Source: Dermacentor variabilis
Taxonomy: Eukaryota > Arthropoda > Arachnida > Ixodida > Ixodidae
NCBI RefSeq assembly: GCF_050947875.1
Contig: NC_134573.1
Span: 53,122,115-53,186,114 of the forward strand
Length of the DNA: 64,000 nucleotides
Direction: 5' to 3'
How positions within the stretch are numbered: the first letter of the stretch is position 1; each line of letters begins with the position of its first letter. The position numbers were made by a program, and so were the translations under genes. A model generated the notes under the pieces. It did no database searches and was not told the origin of the DNA. It was given only the letters and a program-made list of their open reading frames with translations. Positions 47,696 through 59,366 of this stretch are shown in pieces.

Positions 47696-49269
47696 GCCAG
47701 GATGATAAAGCAGTGATGCCCAATCTCAAAGGTGACGCATTGTTTGTTCTTGTTGTTGCGTGCAACTGAACAGATGGCAGCACACTGCCCATTTTACCGG
47801 GCAAATTCCTACTGTGGTCAAAAGGGCAGCAGCTGATTTGCGGTTATTTACCGTAGATGCGGAGGTAATTGAGAAAACTAATAACGGGTTTGAATTGATC
47901 AGACCATAAAAATTCCAAAATAATTTGCCCGTGTTTCTGCGGCGGAAATGTTACGAGATTCAGTCAACTTTTATGATGCCCGCAATCACTAGGGTGGTTG
48001 CAGCCTCCCTCTGCCTTGCAGACGGCCAGGATCCGCTGGGTCTAAGTGACTGTTTCGGTTGGCTGTTCGGTCTAAAACTGGTCTCGCTGTCTTTAGGTGA
48101 GCAGCGCGGTCGCACAATTTTACGGCCGAAGAAAGAAGCCGCCTTCGAACATGCCCATGGACTATATCGCAAATCCGCCCTACCCATGCTTAATTTACAT
48201 TGATCATTCTATTGTCCTGGGTACAATTTGTTGCAGGTCACCGGGTTAGCATACATGTTCATTTGCAGGAAGCGCCTGGCTACCAGCTGTTTCTTGGTTA
48301 ACTCTGGGTCAGGGGTGGGTACCGGACCCTTCCCAACCGATAGTAATCGGTGATTTCTTTGTGGCTGACGATGCGCTCTCTTATCGTTCCCGGCTAGACT
48401 ATCTCACTTGTTATGCCAGCAAGTCCTGGAACTACGTCGCGAGCCACTGCGTTGCCGTGAAGAGAGGCGTGCGCATGCACCCCACTAATTTTGATGGTCC
48501 CACCGTGATGGTAAATGCTATTATTTAGAATTAAGAGCGATTCTGGCGTGGCTCGTACCCAGTACTTCCAATAATTTTAAAGGGGGTTTATTCGGGCCGT
48601 AGAGCAGCAGCGACAAAGGCAGCACCACCAGGTGGGCCACCGCCAGAGAGCGAACTGCCTAAACAAGGCACGCGATAGCAACGGGGCGCTTTAACGTGCC
48701 AGTCTTCTTCCTCACAATCCATTTTATTTACCACCAAATCAACACAAATGATGTCGGAGAATCATTTGTCTTGCTAAAAGCTAAAAGACTGCAGAGATGT
48801 AGAGCTTGATTAGGCCACATACCCCTACAAATTCGATATATCTTTACTCTTGCTGCACAGCTCAAGTACCGGTCATCAAAAAGGGCAAAGGCGCCTTGCG
48901 GCCCGACACTGCTTTTTTTTGGCGTGAAGTGCACTGGAGAAGGAGGTTTGCTATGGCAATACCGCTGAACCTTTTAGGCAGTACAAAACCTTGTCAAACA
49001 GGTGCCGGGACCGCCCCTAATGAGGCTATTTCTCATGTGGAATCCCAATGTACCTATTTAAGAAACACCCTATTTCAAGCTTTGTGGGCCCATAATGACC
49101 AAGCACTGAGTCGGGAACGCGATTCTGCCTTCTTGATGGCTAGTTACTCAGCTTCAGCTGTAGTCTTCCCCCCACAGCTGCACCCAATGCTCTACACTAA
49201 GATCGGCTATGGTTGGACAGGGGGTGCTCAGAGATCCCGCCTAGGTATACATATTGAGCACCCCTTGTA
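47696..49269. other. unassigned DNA
   Basis: A 154-residue plus-strand frame at 48806-49270 is the longest; I find no convincing family for it, and its end runs into SINE-like sequence. Nothing else recognised. Confidence 0.35.
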
Positions 49270-49425
49270 GATGACATTACCTGCAATGAGCCGAGCACCA
49301 GGCTGGTGGGTATCCCTACCCATTAAGAAAACAGTTGCGCTTCATTTGGCACCCAGATTCGACCCTGGTACCTGCGGCTTACAAGGCAAATGCTCAAATA
49401 CTAGGCCGCGGTTCCGTGGAATTGT
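49270..49425 (-). mobile_element. tRNA-derived SINE
   Basis: The minus strand reads a box-A-like CGGCCTAGTATTTGAGCATT and box B GGGTCGAATCTGGG with tRNA spacing. A body follows with GCGCAACTGTTTTCTTAATG and CTCGGCTCATTGCAGGTAAT. The A-box is imperfect and an acceptor stem is not evident, so it is a SINE rather than a tRNA gene. It may extend left of 49270. Confidence 0.6.
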
Positions 49426-50057
49426 ATTCGACGACCAATGACTGTTGTTGCTGATATTGTCATTTCAGTGTGGTTTACCTTTATGGGCAGAAATACACAG
49501 CGTTGAAAGCTACATACTTAATTGAAAATTTTGGGAGTATTTCGTTTTTAACCATCCCTACAAAGAACGATACCTTATACAGGCGCCGGAAGACGTGCAC
49601 CAGTCAGCTTCTTGGCCTACCTGTTTTAAAGCAATGAATTCTTACCAACTTGAAATGCTCTTGCGTATATTATTGTATAAATCGAGTGGTATATGAAGGT
49701 ATACTTCCATTGGGTCACCAATCATTCGTGCACATCTTCTTTCCTGCTTGTGAAATGGTCCTATGAAATCGTAACTTTCAGCAGTGCTATTTATTATATT
49801 TCCTTTACAAGTCAAATATCGCTGCGCGTGTTTGCTTCCAACAAAATATCGCCATGTATTTACTCACTGTTGGCAATGCGAAACATGCAAAAACAAACCG
49901 CCTGCCTACCTTACTTCCTAAAGCTTCTACAGTCGTCACAGCTTTCTCATTACATCATCGACACGCTGAAATGTCCTCTTTACCCACCGCAGTCATGTTA
50001 ACACCAACGGTATAGTTAAAGGACATAATTACCTGCTTTTCCAGTAATATAACATAT
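49426..50057. other. unassigned DNA
   Basis: AT-rich; the frame at 49693-50001 has no recognised domain. Ends with CATAT before the solo LTR. Confidence 0.35.
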
Positions 50058-50482
50058 TGTCACGTGGTAGTGACTGTGACCAACACAGCAGCATAACCGT
50101 AAATGGCGAAACTGAATATTTATTGGGCGAACTTGTGCTCTTAAAAAACAAGTTACCCTTAAAGCACAGCGATAGTGGCGAACACAGTCGGCGATCGTCG
50201 GAAATCTGATCAGCGCGTCAAGCGCATCGGCTTCTATACATCGGACGTCGAATGTTTCATAGTAATCGCTGGGACCCGCATGTCTTCCACAAAGTTCTAC
50301 AATATTCGTGTCGCGCATGCATGCAATCAGACTAAACAATGTTCGGTGACAGACAGCGAATGGAACCATCAATAACATTGAAGAAATTTCCGATACATGC
50401 AGGTGCGACCTGCGCTGTGCGATAACATTTGTTGGGCGGTGAAACGTGGTGGTCCGATGAACATAAACAAGTATACGTGTCC
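50058..50482 (-). repeat. solo LTR of Ty3 family A (copy A3)
   Basis: About 425 bp aligning along the full A1 LTR, from TGTCACGTGGTAGTGACTG to GTATACGTGTCC. No polypurine tract or internal sequence follows on either side. The flanks are ATAT (left) and ATAC (right), compatible with a mutated 4-bp duplication. It probably arose by recombination between two LTRs. Confidence 0.88.
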
Positions 50483-50989
50483 ATACTTTGTTGCATTTGG
50501 CTGCCATTGTCGATCACACTAGTATTACACTCTGTTACGATGCTCTAGATTTTGATAAATCAGTCGGACTCCTCACATTTCGTAATCATCTTGACTGCCG
50601 GAAATCCATGCCCTGACTACCACTGGGAACTTCGTAAATGATGTTAGGGCCTTGGAATACATGCTCAGTTTGCTGCCTTATTTGCTGTTGCTGAATACAT
50701 GTTTTGCAGACAGTTTGCAGACAGAGTTAGAGGGCCAGCCACAAAATTTAAAGGGCCTGTGTTGTCGATCTTCATTGCTGCTGACTTACCGTTGGTGCAG
50801 AAAAGAATCACCAAGAACTAACAACCTCCGATGCCCCCTTGTCTGTATGGCACTCACCCAATATTGTGTACAATTATTGCTGCAATTGGTTACAAGTATT
50901 TTATGCATCACCCCTTGTTCATCAGCTGCCGTATTCAAGTACTGTCGAAGGACCAGTTTTTGAAGCTACAAATTTTCTTTATGTTTCAG
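50483..50989. other. unassigned DNA upstream of a candidate exon
   Basis: No gene recognised. It ends with a pyrimidine-rich stretch and TTTCAG, a plausible splice acceptor. Confidence 0.35.
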
Positions 50990-51090
50990 GTACCAGTGGC
51001 CGCTGACATCAAGTTCAAGAACGGGAAGATTGAAGTTAAAGGAATAGCCGAAGCCTTTTTCTCTGCCCTAAAGCATGCTATTAACTGCAC
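50990..51090 (+). CDS. candidate internal exon, possibly of an ionotropic-receptor-like gene
   Basis: 101 bp bounded by a TTTATGTTTCAG acceptor and a GTAAGT donor. It is open in one frame and encodes VPVAADIKFKNGKIEVKGIA then EAFFSALKHAINCT. The pattern of a loop, then NGKIxVKGIAxAFFxALKxAINCT, resembles the start of the ligand-binding domain of ionotropic glutamate-type receptors, where a G-x2-x2-L/F helix follows a short strand. The exon ends in phase 2. No neighbouring exons were found in the window, as would be expected if introns are long. This is the only segment that looks like a host gene. The family call is tentative. Confidence 0.45.
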
Positions 51091-52395
51091 GTAAGTAAAA
51101 CTATCGCTAGCTATGCACTGAGCGATTCAGCCGGCTGTAGAAAATATTCAAGCAAGGAATTTGCGTCACTTTGGTTTTTGCTGAGCGTCGACAATTGTCG
51201 ATGATGTATGATATTGTGTTAACTACTAACAGAGTCACTCGTAAACAAAACGGGTGTGACAAAATGGACCAGGAGCTTTACGTATACAGCAGGATGCCGT
51301 AAATGCGTCTGGATCCATATGAGGTCGTCAGGCATTGCGTTTAAGAGACATCGCTCAGTCGATGAGTCGCCATATAGCTTATAATTTTAGGCTTACCTGT
51401 TTGTACTGGGTCAGCCGCTACAAACACATGCGGACACCTCCTCCTGATTTCACGGAGAAGCAAGAAGCAGCGTGCATCTTGAGAGTTCCAGGTCGGTCCT
51501 GTTAATGCTGCTGTTATGTGATAATCTAACTCCTAAAATAGTAACTGGAATTATAGTGACAGCCCGTGAAAGCGCAGCATTGGTGAACGCCCGACGACGG
51601 CTACTACGCTGTAGGCCATGTGCTGTACCTTGTCCTTAGACAAAACGATTATGCGCAAAAATTTATGAAACCAATAAAGCGGTTCATAATAATAGTGGTC
51701 AGGCAGCTGCTATACTACGAGACGAATCCATTGGTCAATCTATTGATCAGCTAGCCTCCATAAGTGCCTTATATCGAATATGGGGATAGCTCAAAAGCAA
51801 AGAAGCGATATAACCAAGCTGCTTTGGCATTCTAACGGGCAATTATGGGGATTGCGCAAGAGTAGAGAAATAATTCAACCTAAGGAGCGTTGGCATTCTA
51901 GCAAGCAAAATCTATGAGCCTTATCGTTTTTTTTTTCGGCGACGGCCAATCTGCGCATGTCGCTATATTCATCGTGCTAATCGGTGTGGGCACGTGCGTT
52001 ACCAGGGGATTCCACAAAAAGGTTTGCTCCTTGAATGGCAGACATTCCAGCAGATTATAGGCCTATTTCTTATTTTTTCTGTAAGCATGTCTTTACATGT
52101 CCTTTTATTCTTCGCGTTAATCAGAGTTCTCGCATACATTGACACGGGGAGCATGTGAATCGTCGCAGCACGTGAATCGTCGTGGACAGGTGCAATGGCA
52201 TAGGCAGTGATACATGCGTCACATAAGCGCTTTCGAGAGAATTGATTGGACATTTCTTCGCCGCCATCCTCAGGAGTTATAGGCTTGCGTGTTAAAGCCA
52301 AGCTTTGTTTGCTTCGACCACATAAGACGGCAGTGCAAACAAATAATTGCTATGAAAGGAATGTACAGATGGCCGTCTCAAATTTCCAACTATAC
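51091..52395. other. unassigned DNA
   Basis: No coding region or known repeat recognised. ATAC at 52392-52395 is the left flank of Ty3 copy A4. Confidence 0.35.
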
Positions 52396-52814
52396 TGTCA
52401 CGTGGTGGTGACGTTGAAGAACACAGTAGCAATACTGTGAAAGACAAAACTAACTTTTATTGGGCGAACCTGTGCCCACAAAAACAGGCTACACAAACAG
52501 CACAACGAAAGCGGCGAACACCGTCGGCGTTCGTAGAAAATCTGATCGGCAGGTCAAGCGCGTCGGCTTTTATAGATCAGTCATAGAATGTTCCAGTTTA
52601 AAAGCTGGGACCCGCGTGTCTTCCACAAAGTCCTACACTATTCGCGTCGCGCGTACATGCAATCAGAATACACAAGTTGCGGTGAAAGACGGTGGACGGA
52701 ACCATCGATAACATTCCAGAAACTTTTTTTACATGCAGGCGCGTCCTGCGCTGTGCGATGGCATTTGTTAGGCGGCGAAACGTGGTCGCTGGATAAAGAT
52801 AAGTACACGTGTCA
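52396..52814 (-). repeat. 3' LTR of copy A4
   Basis: 419 bp, roughly nine in ten bases identical to 53998-54415. Both A4 LTRs share GAAGAACACAGTAGCAATAC, which separates A4 from A1. Confidence 0.9.
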
Positions 52815-52904
52815 CTACCCCGCTCTTAAAAACCATCGACCTGATGCTGCAAACAAACGAAAGTAATAAACAAAAGCACTCGTAGCAAAGAAAACAACAA
52901 AATA

Positions 52905-53225
52905 AGGAAGTTCGTCAGCGTCCGTAAAAGGGTTTAAGGCGCACCACGTGGACAACTTCAGATCGTGGGCGGCGCCGCTGTGAATGCGAAATGCCGCCTG
53001 GCACTACTTCATAGTCCAGAGCGCCAATACGTCGGATTATCTTGTGGGGTCCGAAATAGCGTCGGAGTAGTTTCTCACTGAGTCCTCGTCGGCGTATCGA
53101 CGTCCATACGCAAACACGGTCGCCGGGCTGGTACTCGACGAAGCGTCGCCGGAGGTTGTAGTGTCGGCTGTCGGTCCTCTGCTGGTTCTTGATCCGCAGG
53201 CGGGCGAGCTGTCGGGCTTCTTCGG
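52905..53225 (-). pseudogene. pol: integrase C-terminal remnant of copy A4
   Basis: The minus strand matches the A1 integrase end: RVWVWT-like near 53100, LSEKLLRRYFGP and ISHSQRRRA-like near 52980. It breaks off at the deletion junction, where A1 would continue toward the catalytic core. Confidence 0.8.
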
Positions 53226-53230
53226 CGCGC

Positions 53231-53974
53231 AGGTCGTTGGTGGTCAGTGACGCAACTCCGCGCAGTTTGTCGAGTTCATGCGGCGGTTCAATTGCCGGTT
53301 CCGCATTTGCAGTGTCTTCACGATGCTAGTGGCCTCGTGAAGAAACTCGTCGCCGGTCTTCGGTGGACTTCGTACCATACCGGCGAAAAGTTCCTCCTTT
53401 ACGCCACGAATCAGTAGGCGGACTTTCTTCTCCTCGGACATTTCCTGGTCGGCGTGGCGGGAAACAGGTGGCTCATTTCTTGTGTAAAGATCGCGGTTGT
53501 TTCATTAGGTAGCTGCAACCGGGTTTCTAACAGCGCTTGGGCTCGTGCTCGGCGTACGACGCTTGCGAATGTCTGCAAGAAGCCGCTTCGGAACAACTCC
53601 CAGGTCGTTAAGGTGGCTTCTCGGTTCTCGCACCACATCCTGGCAGCGTCTTCCAACGCGAAGAAGACATGTCGCACTTTGTCGTCGCTGTTCCAATTGT
53701 TAAAGCAGTGACCCTCTCGTATGTCTCAAGCCAGCTTTCCGGGTCCTCGAACGTTGAACGACGGAGGCTTCCTGGGCTGCTGCAGCACGATGGGTGACGC
53801 TGGGGCTGCCATTCGGGTGGACTTGGTGGCAATCTTTCTGGTCGTCTCAGGCAAAAGTCCGTGCTCCGGGGGCAGTTGCTGAAGATAGCGGCTTGCTCGA
53901 TGGTCCGGCACTAGGTTGGTGTTCTCTTTGCCGTCCGGGTTTGGATCACGGCTTGTCGGGGGCGTCCGGTACAT
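53231..53974 (-). pseudogene. gag: gag N-terminal half of copy A4
   Basis: The start ATG at 53974 (MYRTPP in A1; here it is followed by a small frame difference). The capsid part reads FALEDAARMWCENREATLTT and ALLETRLQLPNETTAIFTQE (53411-53677), with MSEEKKVRLLIRGVKEELFA (53244-53441) continuing. There are frameshifts near 53705 and 53445. It stops at 53231, before the zinc knuckle. Confidence 0.82.
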
Positions 53975-53997
53975 GAACGAAAAGCACCTCCACCATA

Positions 53998-54415
53998 TGT
54001 CGCGTGGTGGTGACGTTGAAGAACACAGTAGCAATACTGTGAAAGACAAAACTAACTTTTATTGGGCGAACCTGTACCCACGAAAACAGGCTACACTTAT
54101 AGCACAACAATAGCGGCGAACACCGTCGGCGATGTTCGAAAATCTGATCAGTGGGTCAAGCTCGTCGGCTTTTATAGATAAGTCATCGAATGTTCCAGAT
54201 TAACCGTAGAGACCCGCGTGTCTTCCACAAAATTCTACACTATTTGCGTCCGCATACATGCAATCGGATTACACAAGCTGCGGTGAAAGACAGCGGACGG
54301 AACCATCCATAACATTCCAGAAACTTATTTTACATGCAGGCGCGTCCTGCGCTGTGCAATAACATTTGTTAAGCGGCGAAACGTGGACGCTAGATAAAGA
54401 TAAGTGCACGTGTCA
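53998..54415 (-). repeat. 5' LTR of copy A4
   Basis: 418 bp; starts TGTCGCGTGG on the plus strand and ends GCACGTGTCA. Preceded by CACCTCCACCATA, the primer-binding site. Confidence 0.9.
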
Positions 54416-54894
54416 ATATTTCGGAACTCGAAAGCAGGCCTACATCAATACACATTAGGTCAGCGCCGTGCCAGACAAATTTGACAAAAGAACTGCAAGC
54501 GCTTCCATAATATCCCTATCAGAGACACACACCCCATATCGAATAGATCGCGTCCCAGGCATGCGCAGATACGTTGACAAAACCATCGTGAGAGCGCGAA
54601 AAAAACATGATCCTATGATAAAATGAAATCCTATTGTCATTTAAAAAAAATCTAGCCATTTTGTAAGCATATTTACAGAAGGCATGCTTACAGAATTGTC
54701 TTTATTCTTAGCCTTAAAATACGCTGATATTTCGTTTCTTTGTAGATTGTCCTTTGATCATGGCAGGAAAACCGTTTCTTCTAAAAGCGGCTTGAACCCG
54801 ACACGCCTACAATAAATATCGAGGTGGCCAGTATCATTACTGTGTACAGTCAAGCTATGCTCTCGGGTCCTTTCACCTATGTATTCTTTTCTAC
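54416..54894. other. unassigned DNA
   Basis: No gene recognised between Ty3 copy A4 and the Penelope-like fragment. Confidence 0.35.
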
Positions 54895-56570
54895 AGTCTC
54901 ACAGGATCCTGTAGACGACACCTGAAGTACACAATGTGACGCGTTTGGCGTGGCACACATTCTGGCAAAGTTGTGACGAGCGGTACAAATCGCTCTCACC
55001 CCGAACCGATTGGCGACATTCTTCACATGGTGTGACACATGGTGGATGTAGAGCATTACATGAATATCCTTTTTTGAAGTTTGGGCTTCTTCCTCTTTCA
55101 ACTACCTTTGATATTCTGCCAAGCATGCTGACACGAACCTAACGTTAGACATGACGAGTACCAAGTACTGCTCAGGTGCTCTACCTGGTGTACAAGGCTT
55201 TCAGTAATCCTAAGTTGGCATCATTCCTCAAGTGCCGAACGACAACAACAAAGTATCCTGTGTCATTTTTGTTAATTTGGAATGCTCGCTTTGAAGCGGT
55301 ACAGAGCCTTTGATTTTTTTAGTGCACATCAAACACACATGACTAGCGGTAACTAGCCGTAACTGGCCTCTTATGGGTGAAGTTGAGACTATCGAAAGCT
55401 CTGGAAAACTGCAACAAAATTGCTGAAACAGTATAATCAAGATTGCTATTGCTACAGGCATGCCCGAACACTAAGGAATCATCAATGTACCGGAGCATAC
55501 GTCACACACGAAGCTGGGAAACTGAAGCATCAAGCCGATTGTGAACACCAGCGACGTAAACGTCACCGAGCACCGAGGCGACCAATGACCCTGTACATGT
55601 TTCTTTCTTTTGAGCACAGTATTTCCCTGCATGTCTTACAGAAGTGAAGTTCAAACATAAGTACGAAAACTCTAGGAAATGTTCGCTACTCAAACCTGCT
55701 TCATCATGAAACGCGAGTTCACCGTTGTGCTCAATGCAGTTTCTCGCAACACAATAGAGCTCGCAAGGGGGTATGGAATAAAATAGTTTCTCAACTACTA
55801 AAGAATAGGCTCTTCTGCCAGCAGGCAGGACTTCTTCTGGAAGACATAGGACCTCTTTGGAGCTTCTAACAATGAATGGATTGTTCATAGAGCATGGAGG
55901 CTTCTGCGAGTAGCTCAAACGAGACGGTGCCAAGTGCCCCTCTCCGTTACAAACAGCTTGAGAGGGCATTCCGGCTTGTGACTCTTGCAAAAATAAAACG
56001 TATCCAGGCTGTTTCCTTCAGTCTTTTGGACGGCATTTCCAAAAGCCTGACTAAAGTATTTCTCAATAGCAGCTTTACCATGGTTCCCGCCCTCCTCCCC
56101 CCTTGATTCTTTTCGCGTCTTCTCTTGACATGTCCAGTGACATCACAGCGAAACCTTCTTCTTTATCAGGCTGAATGACGGTAAGCCGTTCTGTTTTTAT
56201 AAACCGAACACTCGTCTTGTAAGGCATCCTAACAGGCTGTCGATCACTTAAACTCCGTCGTAGACATTCAACACCTTATCCCTTAGCAGACCCTTTGTCC
56301 TCTTCTGCCACGAGGCATGCCATGTGCCTAGTCGCGGTGACTAGTTGTGGTATATTGGTCTCCGGCAGAAAGCAAAACTTGGGCCATTTCTCCAGTCCGT
56401 TCTTCAGGATTGCAGGATCCGTGGCGCCACCCAAGGCCTCTAATGAATTCTCTTGCCTAGTGTGGAACTGCTTAGGAGGAAGTAAGCACCTTGCCATATG
56501 CCGTAGGAACTCTGTCGAACATTCGATCGTCTTCCTCAGTTTCGCTAAACGAAGCGCCGCATAATACGAA
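54895..56570 (-). pseudogene. Penelope-like element: reverse transcriptase, truncated before GIY-YIG
   Basis: Minus strand from the right: AALRLAKLRKTIECSTEFLR and AILKNGLEKWPKFCFLPETN (56590-56276), PDKEEGFAV near 56150, then the RT core. The core has YSLVVEKLFYSIPPCELYCV and HDEAGLSSEHFLEFSYLCLN (55990-55502), and the catalytic YIDD at 55478-55489. A cysteine-containing linker follows (54877-55126), ending TLCTSGVVYRIL, the first strand of the GIY-YIG nuclease, where the sequence stops. At least four stops or shifts. Penelope-like elements encode this RT plus GIY-YIG arrangement. Confidence 0.82.
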
Positions 56571-56985
56571 TAAACGTCCTGAAATACCAAGACCTGAAGG
56601 CAATCGTAAAAAATCCGTCAAGTTAGCCAGGGTGTGCGCAATGGTGCACAAGGAAAGGCACATTGTCTGTGACAAACGCCTCGCAAAACGCTTCGCGGAG
56701 TGCACTTCAGGTGTCGTTTACAGTATCCCGTCCGCCTGTGGTATAGTATACATCGGGCAAACTGTGCGCTATTTTAATGAAAATACCCGAGAGCGTTGCT
56801 TGACTTCACACACTAACGCTGCTGGCAACCTTGATATTCACTGTAGGCGTTGTGGGTGCAAGTCCATTTTTGAAGACACAGTCTTACTATCCAGATCAAA
56901 GGAGAAAGTACAAAGAGAAGTAATAGAAGCTTATTTTACGGGAAGAAACTGCAGTTTCGAGACGGTTTTGTTTACTGACACGTAG
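56571..56985 (+). pseudogene. Penelope-like element: GIY-YIG endonuclease end
   Basis: The open frame (from 56491; the first 25 or so codons are antisense of the neighbour) reads PRPEGNRKKSVKLARVCA, then GVVYSIPSACGIVYIGQT, the GIY-YIG core. Downstream are the Arg-rich RYFNENTRERCLTSH, zinc-like HCRRCGC and a late Glu (REVIEAYF). It ends with TAG at 56985, so the C-terminus is complete. It lies in opposite orientation to the RT fragment and its 5' end abuts that fragment's 5' end. Confidence 0.82.
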
Positions 56986-57852
56986 TGTTTCGTTGCATCA
57001 TAGCATCGTGTTCTTTCCACCTCACGTGATGGTTTTGTATACGTATCTGCACAGGCACGCGCCGGGATCCATACGATACACGGTACTTGTCTCTGATAAG
57101 GGTAATATGGAAGCGCTTGAGGTTTTTTAGCAAAATTGTGTGGCACGTGTTGACGTGATGTGTATTCATATAGGCCCACTTTCACGTTCCTAAATATAGT
57201 GCGAAGTTTGCGCCCGTCCTGTTTACGTTCCCTTCAACGCACTTGTTGTTTTTCTCACTGTCCTGTTAAGTGTTCAAGAATGCCCCAGCTAGCCCAAACA
57301 ACAGCTTTGCTTCCTTGCCTCTACTTTCCACTTTCGCACTGCTGCTCTTTCTGCCTCAGCTGCTGTGGTTGTCTTGCACGGCACGTCGAGGGACGGTACA
57401 GAGCTCGTATATACCCAAGCTGCCGTGAAGTTTCTGCGTCGACTCTAGGCCTAGAGGGGCAAGGCGAACTTTGACGAGTGGTCCCACCCCACTCCTCCAA
57501 TTATCGGCTCGCTAGCTGCGCCCTGCTCACGTTGCACGTGGCTGCTTCTTTATTCAATTCACGTGAAAAGATCAACATTGGTTGAAGGGTTGTTTCACGA
57601 GCCAGCTTTTGAATAATGGTATTAGTTTCGAGGTAGCAAATGCCACGGATGCTCGATCGAAACATGCAGCCGTGAAATTATTCTACTACTTCGTATCCTA
57701 ATACATTACACAGGCGCTCCTAAGTGCATGTCTAGAGTAGAATGATAGAACTTGAAATGTTCGAGGACGAGGGTGTTGTGGTAGCCCCGGAAGCGCAGGA
57801 GGGGGGTGAGGCGGGGATGTGCAGCTGATTCTTTTGTGTGCTAAGAAGAAAA

Positions 57853-57856
<4 letters not shown>
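56986..57856. other. unassigned; may include Penelope 3' UTR
   Basis: No coding motif. The first few hundred bases may be 3' UTR of the plus-strand Penelope fragment. Confidence 0.35.

Positions 57857-57941
<85 letters not shown>
57857..57941. repeat. (TA)n microsatellite
   Basis: About 42 uninterrupted TA units. Nearby tyrosine/isoleucine repeat frames are artefacts. Confidence 0.98.
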
Positions 57942-57944
<3 letters not shown>

Positions 57945-59149
57945 GCATGGTAGCGTACCTGCCACAGAAGCCTATACGTCGTGGCGGCTGGTGGGAGCAC
58001 GGCCGTGCCATCTACAATCCTTGCGGCCGGCCAACTTCTCGATAGAAAAAATCAACATTTGCTGTTGGAGGATCGTTGCGCCAAGTCGTTTACCCCGCCA
58101 GCTCACGCCACATCACATATACCGAGCACACAAAAGCAATAACGAATCCTAAATAACAAAGAATATTGGCCACAACAACGTTCACATTCTAACCTGAATA
58201 CATCTATAGATATTTATAGCCCTCATTCTATAGCTGCACGCATTACACGTGTGAGCTTTTAGAGTTTTGCATGAATGTAGACCAATAGAGTGACCCAGAT
58301 TTTCAACTAAGTGCCATGCGCATTTATCCTTAATACCAACACACATATATTTCCTACATGTTCAGATAAAATGAACATTACATTTAAAATGTTTACCAGT
58401 AACACACTTTAATATTAACGAACACAGCCTGCATGCCACCTGTAGTTTATATGAGGTACAGAAGACACATCTTAAGAATAATATTTCACGAAAACGCAGA
58501 AAAAAGATAGTGGTCAGACTTTATAACGATAATATTATGTGTATTACTATTACTTTTCATGCCTATGCCTTGGACAGCCTTAACGAAAATACAGTATTAA
58601 ACACGGTAATACAATCTCGGCTTATCTCAGCATCCATTGCCACGTGCAAATTTCAGAAAGCCTGCACAACTTTCCACTCATATTTATCCGTGGCTTGAAT
58701 CAAACAACCTTTGGCTTCACATTTTCCAATCATAAAGACAATGCTAGCAAATTTTCAAGTGTTTCCATTTGTGACGTATTCAATGCATAATTTTCATGAA
58801 CTAGTGTTTCGCGCCGCGAGATGCAGTCGCGCTTCAATCGCACGACCATAGTTGACTTCGCTGCTCATTAGTTTGGAAGCGCATTTCAGCCTCGTCATCA
58901 CGACCATGTGAATTAGGCTTGATAAGACTACGAAAATGACAAGAATCATCACGTGTTGTGTCGATGCCAGGGGCCAAACGTTTTTTGAATATAGATAGAG
59001 ATGCATCATTTTAAGAGTAAAAAAATTGCAATAAGAAATTATTGCACAGGTTCCCAAAATGTGAGTTGTATGAATTTACTCGTATTCGAATTCACAGCTT
59101 TTATTTAACATTTGCTCTACTTTCTCAATGCACTCGTTCACTACATAGC
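57942..59149. other. unassigned DNA
   Basis: AT-rich; no gene recognised. Confidence 0.35.
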
Positions 59150-59360
59150 GTTGTGGTGCTTAGCACGAGACAATGGGTTCAATACCCGCCCAAGGCAGCC
59201 GCACCCCGAAAGATTTATTGCGAAAATACTTGTGGACCGCACTTGTGGTGCGCACAAAACCACCAGATGGTGAATACAAATACGGAGGATTCCATTTGGA
59301 GTGTCCCCAATATTCCACTTTCCAGCTTCAAGGCGTTAGATCCCGCAATTCAACATAACA
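59150..59360 (+). mobile_element. degraded tRNA-derived SINE
   Basis: GTTGTGGTGCTTAGCACGAG and box B GGGTTCAATACCCGCC are spaced as in the Ruka-like copy at 14622. The remainder, to about CAAGGCGTTAGATCCCGCAA, is diverged. It sits just left of the TIR element. Confidence 0.55.
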
Positions 59361-59366
59361 TGTTAA

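Larger units (their letters stand above)
52396..54415 (-). mobile_element. Ty3 family A internal-deletion derivative (copy A4)
   Basis: 2.02 kb with LTRs at 52396-52814 and 53998-54415 and the same primer-binding site as A1. The internal part holds only the integrase C-terminus with polypurine tract (52815-53225) and the first half of gag (53231-53974). All sequence from mid-gag through protease, RT, RNase H and most of integrase is missing. The junction is at a shared CGCGC (53226-53230). The flanks are ATAC (52392-52395) and ATAT (54416-54419). It keeps LTRs and priming sites, so it could have been copied in trans. Confidence 0.92.

Noticed and set aside
48806..49270. A 154-residue plus-strand frame with a stretch faintly like M13 (neprilysin-type) peptidases
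   Set aside because: The resemblance is to a short low-information segment, the zinc-binding HExxH motif is absent, and the 3' end runs into SINE-like sequence.
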